Origin: Tsuneonella deserti
GTDB lineage: Bacteria; Pseudomonadota; Alphaproteobacteria; Sphingomonadales; Sphingomonadaceae
Direction: 5' to 3'
NCBI RefSeq assembly: GCF_014644315.1
Contig: NZ_BMKL01000001.1
Coordinates: 755,001-819,000, forward strand
DNA: 64,000 bases
A program made the position numbers and the translations under genes. The notes under the pieces are model-generated. The model searched no databases. It had not been told where the DNA came from and saw only the letters and a list, made by a program, of their open reading frames with translations. Positions 1 to 11,441 of this stretch are shown here, in pieces (the first letter of the stretch is position 1; each line of letters starts with the position of its first letter).

Positions 1-821
1 GCCCCGGCGGCGCCGATCCACATGCTTACGAGAAGCACGACGGGCGCGAGCAGTGCCACCCGCGACAACTTGACCACCGTGGCATAGCCGCCCGCACTGT
101 CCGAAAAGGCGTAACCTCCTCCGATCGCCTGGGCGACATCGTGGATCGATGCTCCGATCAGGAAGCCGGCCTGCCGGTCGTCGAGCCCAAGCAACCCCGC
201 GAGCGGAGGGTAGAGCGACATGGCCAGCGCGCTCGCGAGTGAAACACCGACCAGCGTAAGCGCGAACTGCGCCTGACCCAGCCGCTCCTTGCCGATCACA
301 CCATACAGCGCGAGCGCGGCGCTGGCACCGCAGATCGCGGTCGCGCCGCCGGCCAATATGCCTGCGTAGCGGGACTGGCCCGCCGCCCGCGCGCCAGCGA
401 GACCGGCGGCAAAGGTGGCTCCCATCACAACCGTCAATGCGAGAAATGGCGAGAGGCCAAGCGATGCGATCTGGCCGAAGGTGACCTGCAGACCAAGAAG
501 GACAATGCCCCATCGCAGGAATGTGCGCGATGCGAAATCGAGCCCCCGGTGAGTGCTCGGCTCGCGCGCAACGAAGTTCAGCGACAATCCCACGAGCAAG
601 CCCAGCAGGATGATCGGAAACTGGTAATGCTCTGCCAGCCAGGCCGCCGCGGCAGAGCCCACCCCGCACGCGACGAGGCCTGGCAGCAGGTTCCGGCCGG
701 AAGTACCTGCGGTGACTGCTTTGATTTCCTGCTCGGCGAGGTACATTTCGCCAAACAGGTCGCCGCCGTAGGGGAGGGTATCCCAATCGATCGGGGAGGC
801 GGCGCGGCTCTTCAAGGTCAT
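1..821 (-). CDS. YeiH-family putative sulfate exporter (UPF0324), 3' part cut by window edge
   Basis: Translating the minus strand from an ATG at 821 gives 273 residues without a stop up to the left edge, so the C-terminus is missing. The protein is a polytopic inner-membrane permease: after a soluble start of about 50 residues come repeated hydrophobic segments. GASIHDVAQAIGGGYAFS and the following ATVVKLSRV are the hallmark of the YeiH/UPF0324 family, annotated as putative sulfate exporters; the substrate is not proven for most members. A GAAGGGA element lies about 9 bases upstream of the ATG. It is divergent from glpD, with only 65 bases between the two starts. Confidence 0.85.
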   Translation of the reverse strand, partial: MTLKSRAASPIDWDTLPYGGDLFGEMYLAEQEIKAVTAGTSGRNLLPGLVACGVGSAAAAWLAEHYQFPIILLGLLVGLSLNFVAREPSTHRGLDFASRTFLRWGIVLLGLQVTFGQIASLGLSPFLALTVVMGATFAAGLAGARAAGQSRYAGILAGGATAICGASAALALYGVIGKERLGQAQFALTLVGVSLASALAMSLYPPLAGLLGLDDRQAGFLIGASIHDVAQAIGGGYAFSDSAGGYATVVKLSRVALLAPVVLLVSMWIGAAG

Positions 822-886
822 GTCCGCTTTCCCTTCGCGCGGCGGGCGCTAGTGTGCAAGCCGGGCACCGCGCAAGCACAGGGACA

Positions 887-2383
887 ATGCCGGAAAACGA
901 CAATTCTTTGTTCGACGTCGCGGTCATCGGCGGAGGAGTGAACGGCGCGGGAATTGCGCGCGATCTGGCCGGACGCGGCGCGCGCGTTCTGCTGCTCGAG
1001 GCGGGGGACCTGGCGAGCGGGACTTCATCTGCCTCGAGCAAGCTGATCCACGGAGGGCTGCGTTACCTCGAGCATTACGAATTCGGCCTGGTTCGCGAGG
1101 CGTTGTCGGAGCGGGAGCGCTTGTGGGAAATCGCGCCGCATCTGATCTGGCCCATGCGTTTCGTCCTGCCTTATGTTTCGGGGCTGCGTCCGCGCTGGCT
1201 GCTGCGTCTGGGATTGTTCCTGTACGATCACCTGGGAAGGCGAAGGCGGCTTCCCGGCACCGAAAGCGTGTGGCTCGACGAGCATGTGGCAGGCGCCCCG
1301 CTAAAGGGGGAATTCGTACACGGATTCATCTATTCCGATTGCTGGGTCGATGACGCCCGGCTGGTGGTGCTCAACGCGAGGGACGCGGCAGACCGGGGCG
1401 CACAAGTTCGCACCCGTTGTCGGGTCGAGGCGATCGAGCGCGCGCGCGAACATTGGAGCCTCGTCACGCCGCAGGGCCTTTTCAAGGCGCGGGCGGTGGT
1501 CAATGCTGCGGGCCCCTCGGTGCTCGATCTGCTCGGCAAATCGGGGGAGCCGGCCGGGCGATCGATCCGCCTCGTGCGCGGGTCGCACATCGTGGTGCCC
1601 CGCCTGTTCGAGCACCCCTATCCTTATTTCTTCCAATTGCCGGACGGTCGCATCTTCTTCGCAATCCCCTACGAACGGGATTACACGCTGATCGGCACGA
1701 CCGACCGCGACCATCATGGCGGCCTCGATGCGATCCACGCGAGCGAAGAGGAAATCGCTTACCTGTGCCAAGGCGCAAGCCGCTTTTTCCGCCATCCGGT
1801 CCAGCCGTCGGACGTGATGTGGTCGTACGCCGGGGTGCGGCCGCTGGTCGACGATGGCTCCGGCAAGCCCGAGGCGGCGACGCGCGGTTACAGTTTCGAG
1901 CTGTCCGATGAAGATGAAGGCGCGCCGATACTCAGCGTGTTCGGCGGCAAGATCACCACCTATCGTCATCTGGCGCAGGAAGCGGCCGACCTGCTGGCCG
2001 AGCGCATGCCCGAGCTCGACAAACCACATTGGACCGATGCCGCGCCGTTGCCTGGCGGTAATTTTCCGGTCGATGGGCAGCCGCGCCAACTCGCGACCCT
2101 GCTGTCGCACTATCCGTTTTTGGAACCCACCTGGGGGGACCGGATGATCAAGGCCTACGGCACGCTGGCGAGCGTCATGTTGGGGGACGCCAGCAGTCTC
2201 GACGACTGCGGCCGGCATTTCGGCCACGGGTTGACCGAGCGTGAGGTGCGATACCTTCAAGCGCGGGAGTGGGCCGTCACGGCGGATGACATCCTGTGGC
2301 GCCGCAGCAAGCTGGGCTTGCGTTTTACAGCCGAGGAGCGACAGGCACTCGAGACTTTTCTGGCACAGGAGCCAAGCGCTTGA
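887..2383 (+). CDS. glpD: Aerobic glycerol-3-phosphate dehydrogenase
   Basis: FAD-dependent, membrane-associated oxidation of sn-glycerol-3-phosphate to dihydroxyacetone phosphate, passing electrons to quinone. The 498-residue product has the FAD-binding GGGVNG at residues 15-20, the family signature HGGLRYLEHYEF near residues 55-66, IGTTDRDHHG in the substrate domain and FGGKITTYR near the C-terminal domain; length is normal for GlpD. I chose the ATG at 887, preceded by AGGGA, over an in-frame GTG at 854, because the Rossmann strand then starts close to the N-terminus. No glycerol kinase or facilitator gene is adjacent. The next gene overlaps its stop codon. Confidence 0.93.
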   Translation: MPENDNSLFDVAVIGGGVNGAGIARDLAGRGARVLLLEAGDLASGTSSASSKLIHGGLRYLEHYEFGLVREALSERERLWEIAPHLIWPMRFVLPYVSGLRPRWLLRLGLFLYDHLGRRRRLPGTESVWLDEHVAGAPLKGEFVHGFIYSDCWVDDARLVVLNARDAADRGAQVRTRCRVEAIERAREHWSLVTPQGLFKARAVVNAAGPSVLDLLGKSGEPAGRSIRLVRGSHIVVPRLFEHPYPYFFQLPDGRIFFAIPYERDYTLIGTTDRDHHGGLDAIHASEEEIAYLCQGASRFFRHPVQPSDVMWSYAGVRPLVDDGSGKPEAATRGYSFELSDEDEGAPILSVFGGKITTYRHLAQEAADLLAERMPELDKPHWTDAAPLPGGNFPVDGQPRQLATLLSHYPFLEPTWGDRMIKAYGTLASVMLGDASSLDDCGRHFGHGLTEREVRYLQAREWAVTADDILWRRSKLGLRFTAEERQALETFLAQEPSA

Positions 2384-2958
2384 CCCCTCGCATCGTCGCC
2401 ATCGGCGGCACGGTATCACCCGGCAGCACGACCGAACTGGCGCTCAAGACGGCGATGGCCAGCGCAAAGGCCGAAGGAGCCGAGGTGACACTCTTCGACG
2501 GCAACTATCTTGCCGGCCTGCCGCATTATCGCGGACCTGGCCACACGGTCGAGGACGGGATGGAAATGGTTGAAGCCGTCCGGCAGGCCGACGGATTGCT
2601 GATCGCGGCACCGGGATATCACGGCACTGTGTCCGGCCTCGTGAAAAACGCTCTCGACTACCTTGAAGATCTGGCCGGCGATGAAAGACCGTACCTGGAC
2701 GGTCGGGCAGTGGGCTTGATCGCCACCGCATACGGCGACCAGGCGACGGTCAACACCATGCAGACGCTGCGCACGGTAGTCCACGCCTTGCGCGGCTGGC
2801 CGACGCCCATGGGCGCGACGATCCGGGTAGGCCCGGACATGTTCTCGTCCGGCGGGCCGCGCCTCGACGAGCGGTCGCGTACGCAGCTCGAACTCGTGGG
2901 CCGCCAGGTGGTGCTCGGCGCGCGGAGCCTTGCTTCGCTGGGCGAGGCTCAGGCCTGA
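2380..2958 (+). CDS. NADPH-dependent FMN reductase family flavoprotein
   Basis: A 192-residue flavodoxin-fold protein that probably reduces FMN or a quinone/azo-type substrate with NAD(P)H; the true substrate cannot be read from sequence. The phosphate-binding loop GGTVSPGSTTE (residues 9-19) and the APGYHGTVSGLVKNALDY segment (residues 77-94) are typical of this family. The start is a TTG at 2380, sharing TTGA with the glpD stop, and a good AGGAG sits 8 bases upstream at 2367-2371, so it is probably translationally coupled to glpD. Its 3' end overlaps the convergent DUF6285 gene by 10 bases. Confidence 0.85.
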   Translation: MTPRIVAIGGTVSPGSTTELALKTAMASAKAEGAEVTLFDGNYLAGLPHYRGPGHTVEDGMEMVEAVRQADGLLIAAPGYHGTVSGLVKNALDYLEDLAGDERPYLDGRAVGLIATAYGDQATVNTMQTLRTVVHALRGWPTPMGATIRVGPDMFSSGGPRLDERSRTQLELVGRQVVLGARSLASLGEAQA

Positions 2959-3317
2959 TCCGGCTTGCTGCCGCGCCAGGCGCGAAAGGCAGGGTAAGCC
3001 GGCTGGTCGATCTCCAGCTTGGCGACAGTCGTGCGGATCAGGTGATTGATCAGCGCCGGTTCTTCCGCGTCGATCGACGCGCTGCGAATGGCAACGGCAA
3101 GGCGGCCGTTCAGCGACGCCAGGTCTTCCTCTGGCCCGAGCAGATCCACCAGACGCGTCCGTTCCTCCTCCTCCAGCGCGGGTCCCATTTCCAGCTGGCG
3201 CTGGGCGATGCCGAGCGCATTGGCGACCACCTTCTGCGGGAAGCCCGGCGCCACTCCGCCCTCAAGGGCGCGGCGGGCCTCGGCAATCAGTAGTGAAGGG
3301 GAAGGTCTATCGAACAT
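2949..3317 (-). CDS. DUF6285 protein, LvaB-like partner of the phosphotransferase
   Basis: A 122-residue, mostly helical cytoplasmic protein with the ARRALEGGVAPGFPQKVVAN start typical of DUF6285. It overlaps the 3' end of the upstream phosphotransferase by 11 bases, so the two are very likely made together. In Pseudomonas putida the small protein LvaB is encoded next to the 4-hydroxyacyl-CoA kinase LvaA and is needed for its activity; I equate this gene with LvaB from size, position and partner, without an alignment. No catalytic motif is visible, which fits an accessory subunit. Confidence 0.75.
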   Translation of the reverse strand: MFDRPSPSLLIAEARRALEGGVAPGFPQKVVANALGIAQRQLEMGPALEEEERTRLVDLLGPEEDLASLNGRLAVAIRSASIDAEEPALINHLIRTTVAKLEIDQPAYPAFRAWRGSKPDQA

Positions 3318-4323
3318 TCCAAGCCTCGTGATCGGGCGCCAGCAGGCGCATCAGGTCGAACTCGGTTTCGGACGCCCGGCGCGCGATTACGCCTGCTTCG
3401 ATCGATCGGCTGCCTTCGAGGAACGCCTCGGCCACCCCGGCGCACATGACGCCCCAGTTCATGGTCTGGAACACCTCCCATGCGTGCAGTTCCGCGCGAT
3501 CGACGGGGGCACCGCCAGCGGCCTCATAGCCGGCGATCAGGTCTTCGCGGGTGCCGAAGCCGCCGACCGGCAGGTCCGGTCGCTGGAACCGCCAGCTCGT
3601 CACGCATAACCACGCAAGATCGTAGGCCGGCGGGCCGACGTGAGCGAGCTCCCAGTCAAGCACTGCGCGTATGCCCTCGGGCCCCACCATCAGGTTGCCG
3701 TTGCGAAAGTCCCCGTGCAGGAGCACGCGCGCGCGCTCGACCGGCAGGCGGCCCTTCAGCCACCGCAGGGCAAATTCGAATACCGGCCGATCATGGCCGG
3801 TCAACCGGTGCCGCTCCTCGAGCGCGGCGAGCTCCTCGTGCGCGCCGATCTGGCGCAGGCCGAGTGGCTCGTATCCTCCGGCACCATGGATGCGAGCGAG
3901 TATTTCACCGCAATGGCGCGCCATACCGGCGCGGGCTTGCTCGAGTTCCGGCAGCTTGAGCACCCGCCCGCCGACGGTTTCTCCGGTGATCCGGGCCATC
4001 GCGTAACCATCGCCAGCCGCGGAGCCCGGAGCAAGTTCGAAGGCAACCGAGGGCACCGGCACTCCAACCCCCTCGGCAAGCCGCACAAGAGCCGCCTCCG
4101 CCGCAACGCTCGGCAGACCTTGCGAAGAGAAGCGTCTCCCGGCCGGCTGGCGGCGCAGGACCAGCGGGATCGTGGTTCCGCCTGCAGTCACGAGATCGAA
4201 CGCCCACATCTCTTTGCTCGCGCCGCCGGATAGCTGGCGCAGGCCGGTTACTTCGGAGGCATCGATGCCTGCTTCGCGTGCGGCCGCCAGCAAAGCGTCC
4301 GCGAGTTCATGTTCCGCTCCCAT
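3307..4323 (-). CDS. Phosphotransferase family protein (LvaA / ACAD10-11 kinase-domain type)
   Basis: A 338-residue protein-kinase-like (APH/choline kinase) fold. It shows a nucleotide-binding LSGGASKE (residues 31-38), the catalytic HGD of LLHGDFRNGNLM (203-205) and the metal-binding DWE of VLDWELAHVGPP (223-225). Relatives next to acyl-CoA dehydrogenases, including the N-terminal domain of human ACAD10/11 and bacterial LvaA, phosphorylate the 4-hydroxyl of 4-hydroxyacyl-CoA; antibiotic resistance is unlikely. The in-frame ATG at 4386 would overlap the divergent kynU start, so I prefer the ATG at 4323. It is transcribed into the DUF6285 gene. Confidence 0.82.
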   Translation of the reverse strand: MGAEHELADALLAAAREAGIDASEVTGLRQLSGGASKEMWAFDLVTAGGTTIPLVLRRQPAGRRFSSQGLPSVAAEAALVRLAEGVGVPVPSVAFELAPGSAAGDGYAMARITGETVGGRVLKLPELEQARAGMARHCGEILARIHGAGGYEPLGLRQIGAHEELAALEERHRLTGHDRPVFEFALRWLKGRLPVERARVLLHGDFRNGNLMVGPEGIRAVLDWELAHVGPPAYDLAWLCVTSWRFQRPDLPVGGFGTREDLIAGYEAAGGAPVDRAELHAWEVFQTMNWGVMCAGVAEAFLEGSRSIEAGVIARRASETEFDLMRLLAPDHEAWNVR

Positions 4324-4384
4324 TGGGTCCACGGTGCGCGATTTGCCGTGCGCTGGCAACGCCTCTCCCGCTAAGGACCCGTCC

Positions 4385-5608
4385 ATGACTCCCGAACAAC
4401 TCGACGCCGCCGATCCGCTTGCGCCCTTCCGCGACCGGTTCGCTTTGCCGGAAGGAGTGATCTATCTCGACGGTAACTCGCTCGGCGCCCGGCCGAAAGC
4501 GGCAGCCGGGCGCATCGCGCAAGTCGTCGAGCGCGAGTGGGGCGAGGGGCTTATAACCTCGTGGAATGCTGCAGGCTGGATCGAGGCGCCCCGGCGGATC
4601 GGCGACAAGATCGCGCAGCTGGTCGGCGCGGGGAATGGCGAGATGATCGCCTGCGATTCCACCTCGGTAAACATTTTCAAGACCTTATGCGCTGCTCTTT
4701 CGCTCACGCCCGAGCGCGACACCATCCTTTCAGAGCGCGGCAACTTCCCGACCGACATCTACATGGTGCAGGGAATCGAGGCGCTGACGGGCCGCAGGAT
4801 TCGCCAGCAGCTTGTCGAGCCCGGTGAAGTCGAGGGCGCGATGGGCGACCATGTCGCCGTGGTGCTGCTGACCCATGTCCACTACAAGACCGGGCGAATG
4901 CGCGACATGGCGCTGACCACCCGGTTGGCACACGAGGCGGGCGCGTCGATCGTGTGGGACCTTAGCCACAGTGCGGGTGCGGTGCCGGTCGACCTTACCA
5001 GCGCCGGTGCGGATTTCGCGGTCGGATGCGGATACAAATATCTCAATGGAGGACCAGGGGCGCCGGCGTTCTTGTTTGCGGCGAAGCGGCATCAGCAAAA
5101 GGTGATGCCGGCGCTGTCGGGCTGGTTCGGACATGCGGAACCCTTCGCGTTCGACGACCAATATCGGCCTGCCCCCGGAGTCGAGCGTTTCATGGTCGGC
5201 ACGCCGCCCGTGCTCGGAATGGCGGCGCTGGAGGTCGGTGTGGATCTGTTTCTCGAAGCGGACATGGCCCAAGTGCGATCGAAATCGCTGTCGCTCTCCC
5301 GGCTTTTCATCGAGCGCATGAAGCCACTGTGCGCAGCGCATGGTTTCCAGCTCGCGAGCCCCGAGCTTGAGGCCGAGCGGGGAAGCCAGGTCTCCTATCG
5401 GCATCCACAGGGCTATGCGATCATGCAGGCGCTCATCGCGCGAGGCGTGGTCGGCGACTTTCGCGCGCCCGACATCCTGCGCTTCGGCTTTACCCCCCTG
5501 TACACCTCGCACGTGGAAGTGGCGGCGGCGGTGGATCACATGGCCCAAGTGATGGAGGGCGGCGAGTGGGACAGGCCCGAATATAAAGTTCGGGCCGCGG
5601 TCACCTGA
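4385..5608 (+). CDS. kynU: Kynureninase
   Basis: PLP-dependent hydrolase that cleaves kynurenine to anthranilate and alanine in tryptophan degradation. The 407-residue product has YLDGNSLG at residues 27-34, WDLSHSAGA at 191-199 (cofactor-binding Asp192 and His195) and CGYKYLNGGPGAP at 215-227, with Lys218 as the expected PLP lysine. The ATG at 4385 has TAAGGA upstream. Tryptophan dioxygenase and kynurenine formamidase genes, often neighbours, are not in this window. It is divergent from the phosphotransferase gene with a 61-base gap that must hold both promoters. Confidence 0.94.
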   Translation: MTPEQLDAADPLAPFRDRFALPEGVIYLDGNSLGARPKAAAGRIAQVVEREWGEGLITSWNAAGWIEAPRRIGDKIAQLVGAGNGEMIACDSTSVNIFKTLCAALSLTPERDTILSERGNFPTDIYMVQGIEALTGRRIRQQLVEPGEVEGAMGDHVAVVLLTHVHYKTGRMRDMALTTRLAHEAGASIVWDLSHSAGAVPVDLTSAGADFAVGCGYKYLNGGPGAPAFLFAAKRHQQKVMPALSGWFGHAEPFAFDDQYRPAPGVERFMVGTPPVLGMAALEVGVDLFLEADMAQVRSKSLSLSRLFIERMKPLCAAHGFQLASPELEAERGSQVSYRHPQGYAIMQALIARGVVGDFRAPDILRFGFTPLYTSHVEVAAAVDHMAQVMEGGEWDRPEYKVRAAVT

Positions 5609-5670
5609 ATCCTTGCGGTGGAACGCCAGCGCGATAGGTTTCACCCGGCAACGAAAAACGGGAGAAATCG

Positions 5671-6957
5671 ATGGACTTCGCGATACCGCGCGAGCTGGAG
5701 GACTACTACGCGGAGCTGGTGGCATTCATCGAGGCGGAAATCGATCCGCTCGTCGCTGCCGACGACAACATGCGCTTCTTCGATCACCGGCGCGAGCATG
5801 CGCGGACCGACTGGGATGCGGGCGGCCTGCCGAGCCACGATTGGGAAGAGCTGCTTCGAGAGGCGCGCAGGCGTGCGGACGCAGCTGGTCATTGGCGTTT
5901 CTCCGCGCCCAGGAAGTACGGCGGCAAGGACGGATCGAACCTGTGGATGGCGGTGATCCGCGAGCGCTTTGCGCGGCGCGGCCTCGGCCTCCACAACGAT
6001 CTGCAGAACGAGCACTCGATCGTCGGCAACTTCCCCTTCGTGGCGATGTTCGAGACCTTCGGTACCGAGGAGCAGAAGGAGGAGTTCATCCTGGGCGGGT
6101 TCGAGGGGAATCGCCGGGTCGCCTTCGGCCTGACCGAGCCGCACCACGGCAGCGATGCGACCTGGATGGAGACCAAGGCGGTGCGCGAGGAGCGCGACGG
6201 CGTGCCCGGCTGGCGCATCGACGGCGAGAAGATGTGGATCACCGGGATGCACATCGCGACCCACTGCGCGACGTTCGCCCGCACCAGCGGCGAGCCGGGC
6301 GATGCGCGCGGGATCACCTGCTTCCTCGTCCCCAATCCCACGCCCGGCCTCGAAATCGAGGAATGGATGTGGACGTTCAACATGCCTACAGATCACCCGC
6401 GCCTTAGCCTGACCAACGTGTGGGTGCCGGACAGCGCGATCCTGGGAGCTGAAGGTCGGGGGCTGAGCCTGGCGCAGAGCTTCGTCCACCAGAACCGCAT
6501 CCGCCAGGCCGCGAGCAGTCTCGGCGCAGCGCTCCACTGCATCGACGAGAGCGTGAAATACGCGCGTGAAAGGAAGCCCTTCGGAGAGGAGCTGGCCCGC
6601 AACCAGGGCATCCAGTTCCCGCTCGTGGAGCTTGCGACGCAGTGCGAGATGCTCCGCCTGCTGATCTACAAGACCGCGTGGGAGATGGACAACATGCCAC
6701 ACGAGGAGATCGAGCGGACGATCTCCGATAAGGTATCGATGTGCAACTACTGGGCGAACCGGCTGGTGTGCCAGGCGGCGGACCGGGCGATGCAGGTCCA
6801 CGGCGGTATCGGCTACTCCAGGCACAAGCCGTTCGAGCACATCTACCGCCACCACCGCCGCTACCGCATCACGGAGGGCGCCGAGGAAATCCAGATGCGG
6901 AAGGTGGGTGCGTACCTGTTCGGCTATCTCGGTCCAAACCGGGGCAAGTTCGGGTGA
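5671..6957 (+). CDS. Acyl-CoA dehydrogenase family protein
   Basis: A 428-residue flavoprotein expected to introduce an alpha,beta double bond into an acyl-CoA and pass electrons to ETF. It shows the three ACAD domains: a helical N-terminus with an unusually long stretch before the conserved core, FGLTEPHHGSDA in the beta domain, KMWITG, and a C-terminal helical domain with QVHGGIGYSRHKPFEHIYRH and ITEGAEEIQMRK, where the Glu is at the usual catalytic position. GGGAGA precedes the ATG. A hydrolase gene starts inside its stop codon. Chain length and substrate cannot be read from sequence. Confidence 0.88.
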   Translation: MDFAIPRELEDYYAELVAFIEAEIDPLVAADDNMRFFDHRREHARTDWDAGGLPSHDWEELLREARRRADAAGHWRFSAPRKYGGKDGSNLWMAVIRERFARRGLGLHNDLQNEHSIVGNFPFVAMFETFGTEEQKEEFILGGFEGNRRVAFGLTEPHHGSDATWMETKAVREERDGVPGWRIDGEKMWITGMHIATHCATFARTSGEPGDARGITCFLVPNPTPGLEIEEWMWTFNMPTDHPRLSLTNVWVPDSAILGAEGRGLSLAQSFVHQNRIRQAASSLGAALHCIDESVKYARERKPFGEELARNQGIQFPLVELATQCEMLRLLIYKTAWEMDNMPHEEIERTISDKVSMCNYWANRLVCQAADRAMQVHGGIGYSRHKPFEHIYRHHRRYRITEGAEEIQMRKVGAYLFGYLGPNRGKFG

Positions 6958-7783
6958 AGCAGCTCGACTGGCGGCTGACTGGCCAGCGCGGCGTTGAGCT
7001 GTTTGCGCAAGGCTGGTTGCCCGACGGCCCGGTGCGCGACGTGATCGTCATCGCCCATGGCTACGCCGAGCACGGCGGGCGCTATGGCAATCTTGTCGAA
7101 CGGCTCGTGCCCGGGGGCTATGCTCTCTATGCCATCGACCACCGGGGGCATGGCCGGTCGGGAGGAAAGCGTGCGCTGGTCGATCGCATGGCCTGGGTTA
7201 TCGAGGACCTGCACAAGTTCATCGGCGAGGTGCGCGAGCGGCATGACGGCCAGCTGGTCAAATTGCTCGGCCACTCGATGGGCGGCAACGTGGCGTTCGG
7301 GTATGCGCTGCGCTGGCCGGAGGACCTGTCGGGCCTGATCCTCTCAGGTCCCCTGATCGGTGGCACCGCGCCGGCGGCGCAGCGGCTGGTGGTAAAGCTG
7401 CTCTCGGCCGTGGCGCCGGGCCTTGGGACTGTCGCGCTGCCGCCCGAGGCGGTCAGCCGGGACCCGGAGGTGGTGAAGGCGTATGAGGCCGATCCGCTGG
7501 TGACGGTCGGCAAAGTCCCCGCCCGCACGGCGCACGAGCTGTTCGCGCCGCTCCCCGGCTACCTTGAACGCGCGCCTGGCATGCAGGTCCCTGTTCTGAT
7601 CCAGCATGGCGAGGCCGACGCGCTGGTTCCGCTGGCTGGCGCAAGGCCGACCATCGATGCGATCGGCGCGCCGGACAAGACGGTGATCACGTATCCCGGC
7701 CTCTATCACGAGATCTACAACGAGCCCGAGAAGGACGCCGTGATCGGCGACCTTGCCCGCTGGCTCGAGGCACATCCCGCAGC

Positions 7784-7787
<4 letters not shown>
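6954..7787 (+). CDS. Alpha/beta hydrolase, monoacylglycerol-lipase-like
   Basis: A 277-residue serine hydrolase of the Hydrolase_4 / monoglyceride lipase group. The oxyanion-region [10 protein letters not shown] (residues 35-44), the nucleophile elbow GHSMGG with Ser108, Asp222 in HGEADALVP and His252 in [12 protein letters not shown] make a complete catalytic triad; [10 protein letters not shown] is also family-typical. The start is a GTG at 6954 overlapping the dehydrogenase stop (GTGA), indicating coupled translation, so it probably releases or processes an acyl ester for the same pathway. Its stop overlaps the convergent acs stop through a shared CTAG. Confidence 0.9.
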
Positions 7788-9733
<1,946 letters not shown>

Positions 9734-9769
9734 CGTGCTCTCCCGGGCTGTGTGACGGAGACTAGCGTT

Positions 9770-11287
9770 TCAGCCGCCCAGTGTGAACGCGTTGCGTTCT
9801 CCGCCATTGGAAAGCAGCACTTGCGCTCCCACCGGATCCGCGTCTTCCATAGCCGTGAGCGTCGCGGGGTCGTCGCTGCGAGCGATGAAACGGCTGCCAT
9901 CGGCAAGGCTACCGACCGCGATGGCGTAAGTCGGTCCCTCGCGGCCGTAAACGATGGTATAAGTTTCCACCGTGCCCGGCCCTTGGGCCAGCTCGGCGAT
10001 TTCGGGCGAGGGCGCGCGCTTTTGCACCGCCTCGCTCCAGCCGGGAAATGCGCCGGGCTCGGTCGAGAGAACAAGCGCGGCGTACTTGCTCTGGAAACCG
10101 CCGTTCGCGCCGACGAGGCCGTATGCGCCAGACCGTTCGCGGAGCCGTTCGACCGTGCTCGCGATCGCGTGGCTCGAATAGCCGTTGCCCGATCCGCCGA
10201 AATAGGGGAGCCCGCCCGTCACCGTCAGCCCGCGCGGATCGTTCTGATTGAGACCCAGGTGGTCGATCGCGGTCGAGAAAACGGCGATCGGGAAGCACGA
10301 ATAGAAATCGAGCACTTCGACTTCCCCCATCAACTTGCCGGAAGCGGCAAGAGCGGCATCGAGCGCGGCCTCGGCGGCGGGGTAAGCGCCCGGGTCGGCG
10401 CGTTCGAGGATGTCGGGCTCTGCCGCCTGTGCTGCGCCGTGGATATAGACCCAGCGGTCCTCCGGGATGCCCGCGCCTCGCGCGGCAGCGACGGACATGA
10501 CCAGCATAGCGGCGCCCATGTTGACCTGGTCGCGGGCGACGACCTTCAGCGGGAAGGGATCGGCGATCATGCGATTCTTCGCTGTGACCGTCGCGATCTC
10601 CTCGGCGGAGAGCGGTTCGCTCGCCGCGCAGGAATATGGGTTCGCCGCCGCCTTGGCGCTGAACGGCGCGAACAGCTCGCCCATCGCGGTGCAGTAGTCC
10701 TCGCGGCTCATGCCGAGGCGCGCGCGGCGGGCGTTCTCGAGCAGGGCGTAGGCGATCGGCGCGCTGACGATGCCGTGACGGATGCCGAGCGCGGTGAGCA
10801 TCCGCGCCGATCCGCGGTCCTCGATCTCCCCTTCGTCGTGCTCCGCCCAGTCGCGCATCTCGCCCTGCGATGAGAGGTAACGGGTGTTCGAGATCGCCTC
10901 GGCCCCGAACACCATTCCGGCAGCAGTCTCGCCGCGCGCAATCCGCTCCGCCATCTCGACGAGCGCCGTGACCGGCGATTGCCCGCCAACCGCTTCGAGG
11001 ATCGCGTGCCTCGGAGCCAAGCCGACCCGACGTGCCACCGCGAGCGGGAACTTGTCCGGCTTGCCAAAGGGCGAGGGCGCTGCGCCCGAATCCTCGAAAG
11101 TGCGGATGGAGGAGACGACTTCCACCAGCGGCTTCAGGTCCCGTGCCGCGCCCGCATCCGCCAAGGCGCGCTCGGCGGCGGCGGCGGCGAGATCGGCGGC
11201 GGAAAGGCCCTGCCAGCCGGCCTCGCCGATGCGCTCGACAACCTGGCCGACACCAACGATTACCGGCGTCGAATCCGCTCCGTTCAT
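9770..11287 (-). CDS. Thiolase-like protein (TLP1 / SCP2-thiolase-related) lacking canonical cysteines
   Basis: A 505-residue thiolase-fold protein usually annotated as acetyl-CoA acetyltransferase. The N-terminal VGVGQVVERIG, the AGMVFGAEA strand and the EVLDFYSCFPIAVF segment (324-337), equivalent to the SCP2-thiolase HDCF region, fix the family. The nucleophile position reads EAVGGQSPVTAL (99-110) and the second-cysteine region reads GANGGFQSK (393-401), so neither catalytic Cys is where it belongs. A C-terminal part of about 90 residues beyond the thiolase fold suggests the mycobacterial thiolase-like type 1 group. GGGGA precedes the ATG. It lies downstream of the FadJ-like gene, 154 bases away. 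Confidence 0.82.
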   Translation of the reverse strand: MNGADSTPVIVGVGQVVERIGEAGWQGLSAADLAAAAAERALADAGAARDLKPLVEVVSSIRTFEDSGAAPSPFGKPDKFPLAVARRVGLAPRHAILEAVGGQSPVTALVEMAERIARGETAAGMVFGAEAISNTRYLSSQGEMRDWAEHDEGEIEDRGSARMLTALGIRHGIVSAPIAYALLENARRARLGMSREDYCTAMGELFAPFSAKAAANPYSCAASEPLSAEEIATVTAKNRMIADPFPLKVVARDQVNMGAAMLVMSVAAARGAGIPEDRWVYIHGAAQAAEPDILERADPGAYPAAEAALDAALAASGKLMGEVEVLDFYSCFPIAVFSTAIDHLGLNQNDPRGLTVTGGLPYFGGSGNGYSSHAIASTVERLRERSGAYGLVGANGGFQSKYAALVLSTEPGAFPGWSEAVQKRAPSPEIAELAQGPGTVETYTIVYGREGPTYAIAVGSLADGSRFIARSDDPATLTAMEDADPVGAQVLLSNGGERNAFTLGG

Positions 11288-11441
11288 CGCTCGATCCCCA
11301 CGCGTGGACCACATGGACCACTGTCCTGGCAAAAGAAATCGGGCCGCTGCAAAGCTACGCCAGGAGCGGCGGCGTGGAGGGGTCGGCAGACGCGGATCAT
11401 GCCGCCTCCATCGCACGCCGGACGCTTTGTAGGAAAGCGGC

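Noticed and set aside
11288..11441. 154-base gap with a short repeat GGACCACATGGACCAC
   Set aside because: No open frame with a start, hairpin-T tract or RNA-gene pattern; I see nothing else in it.
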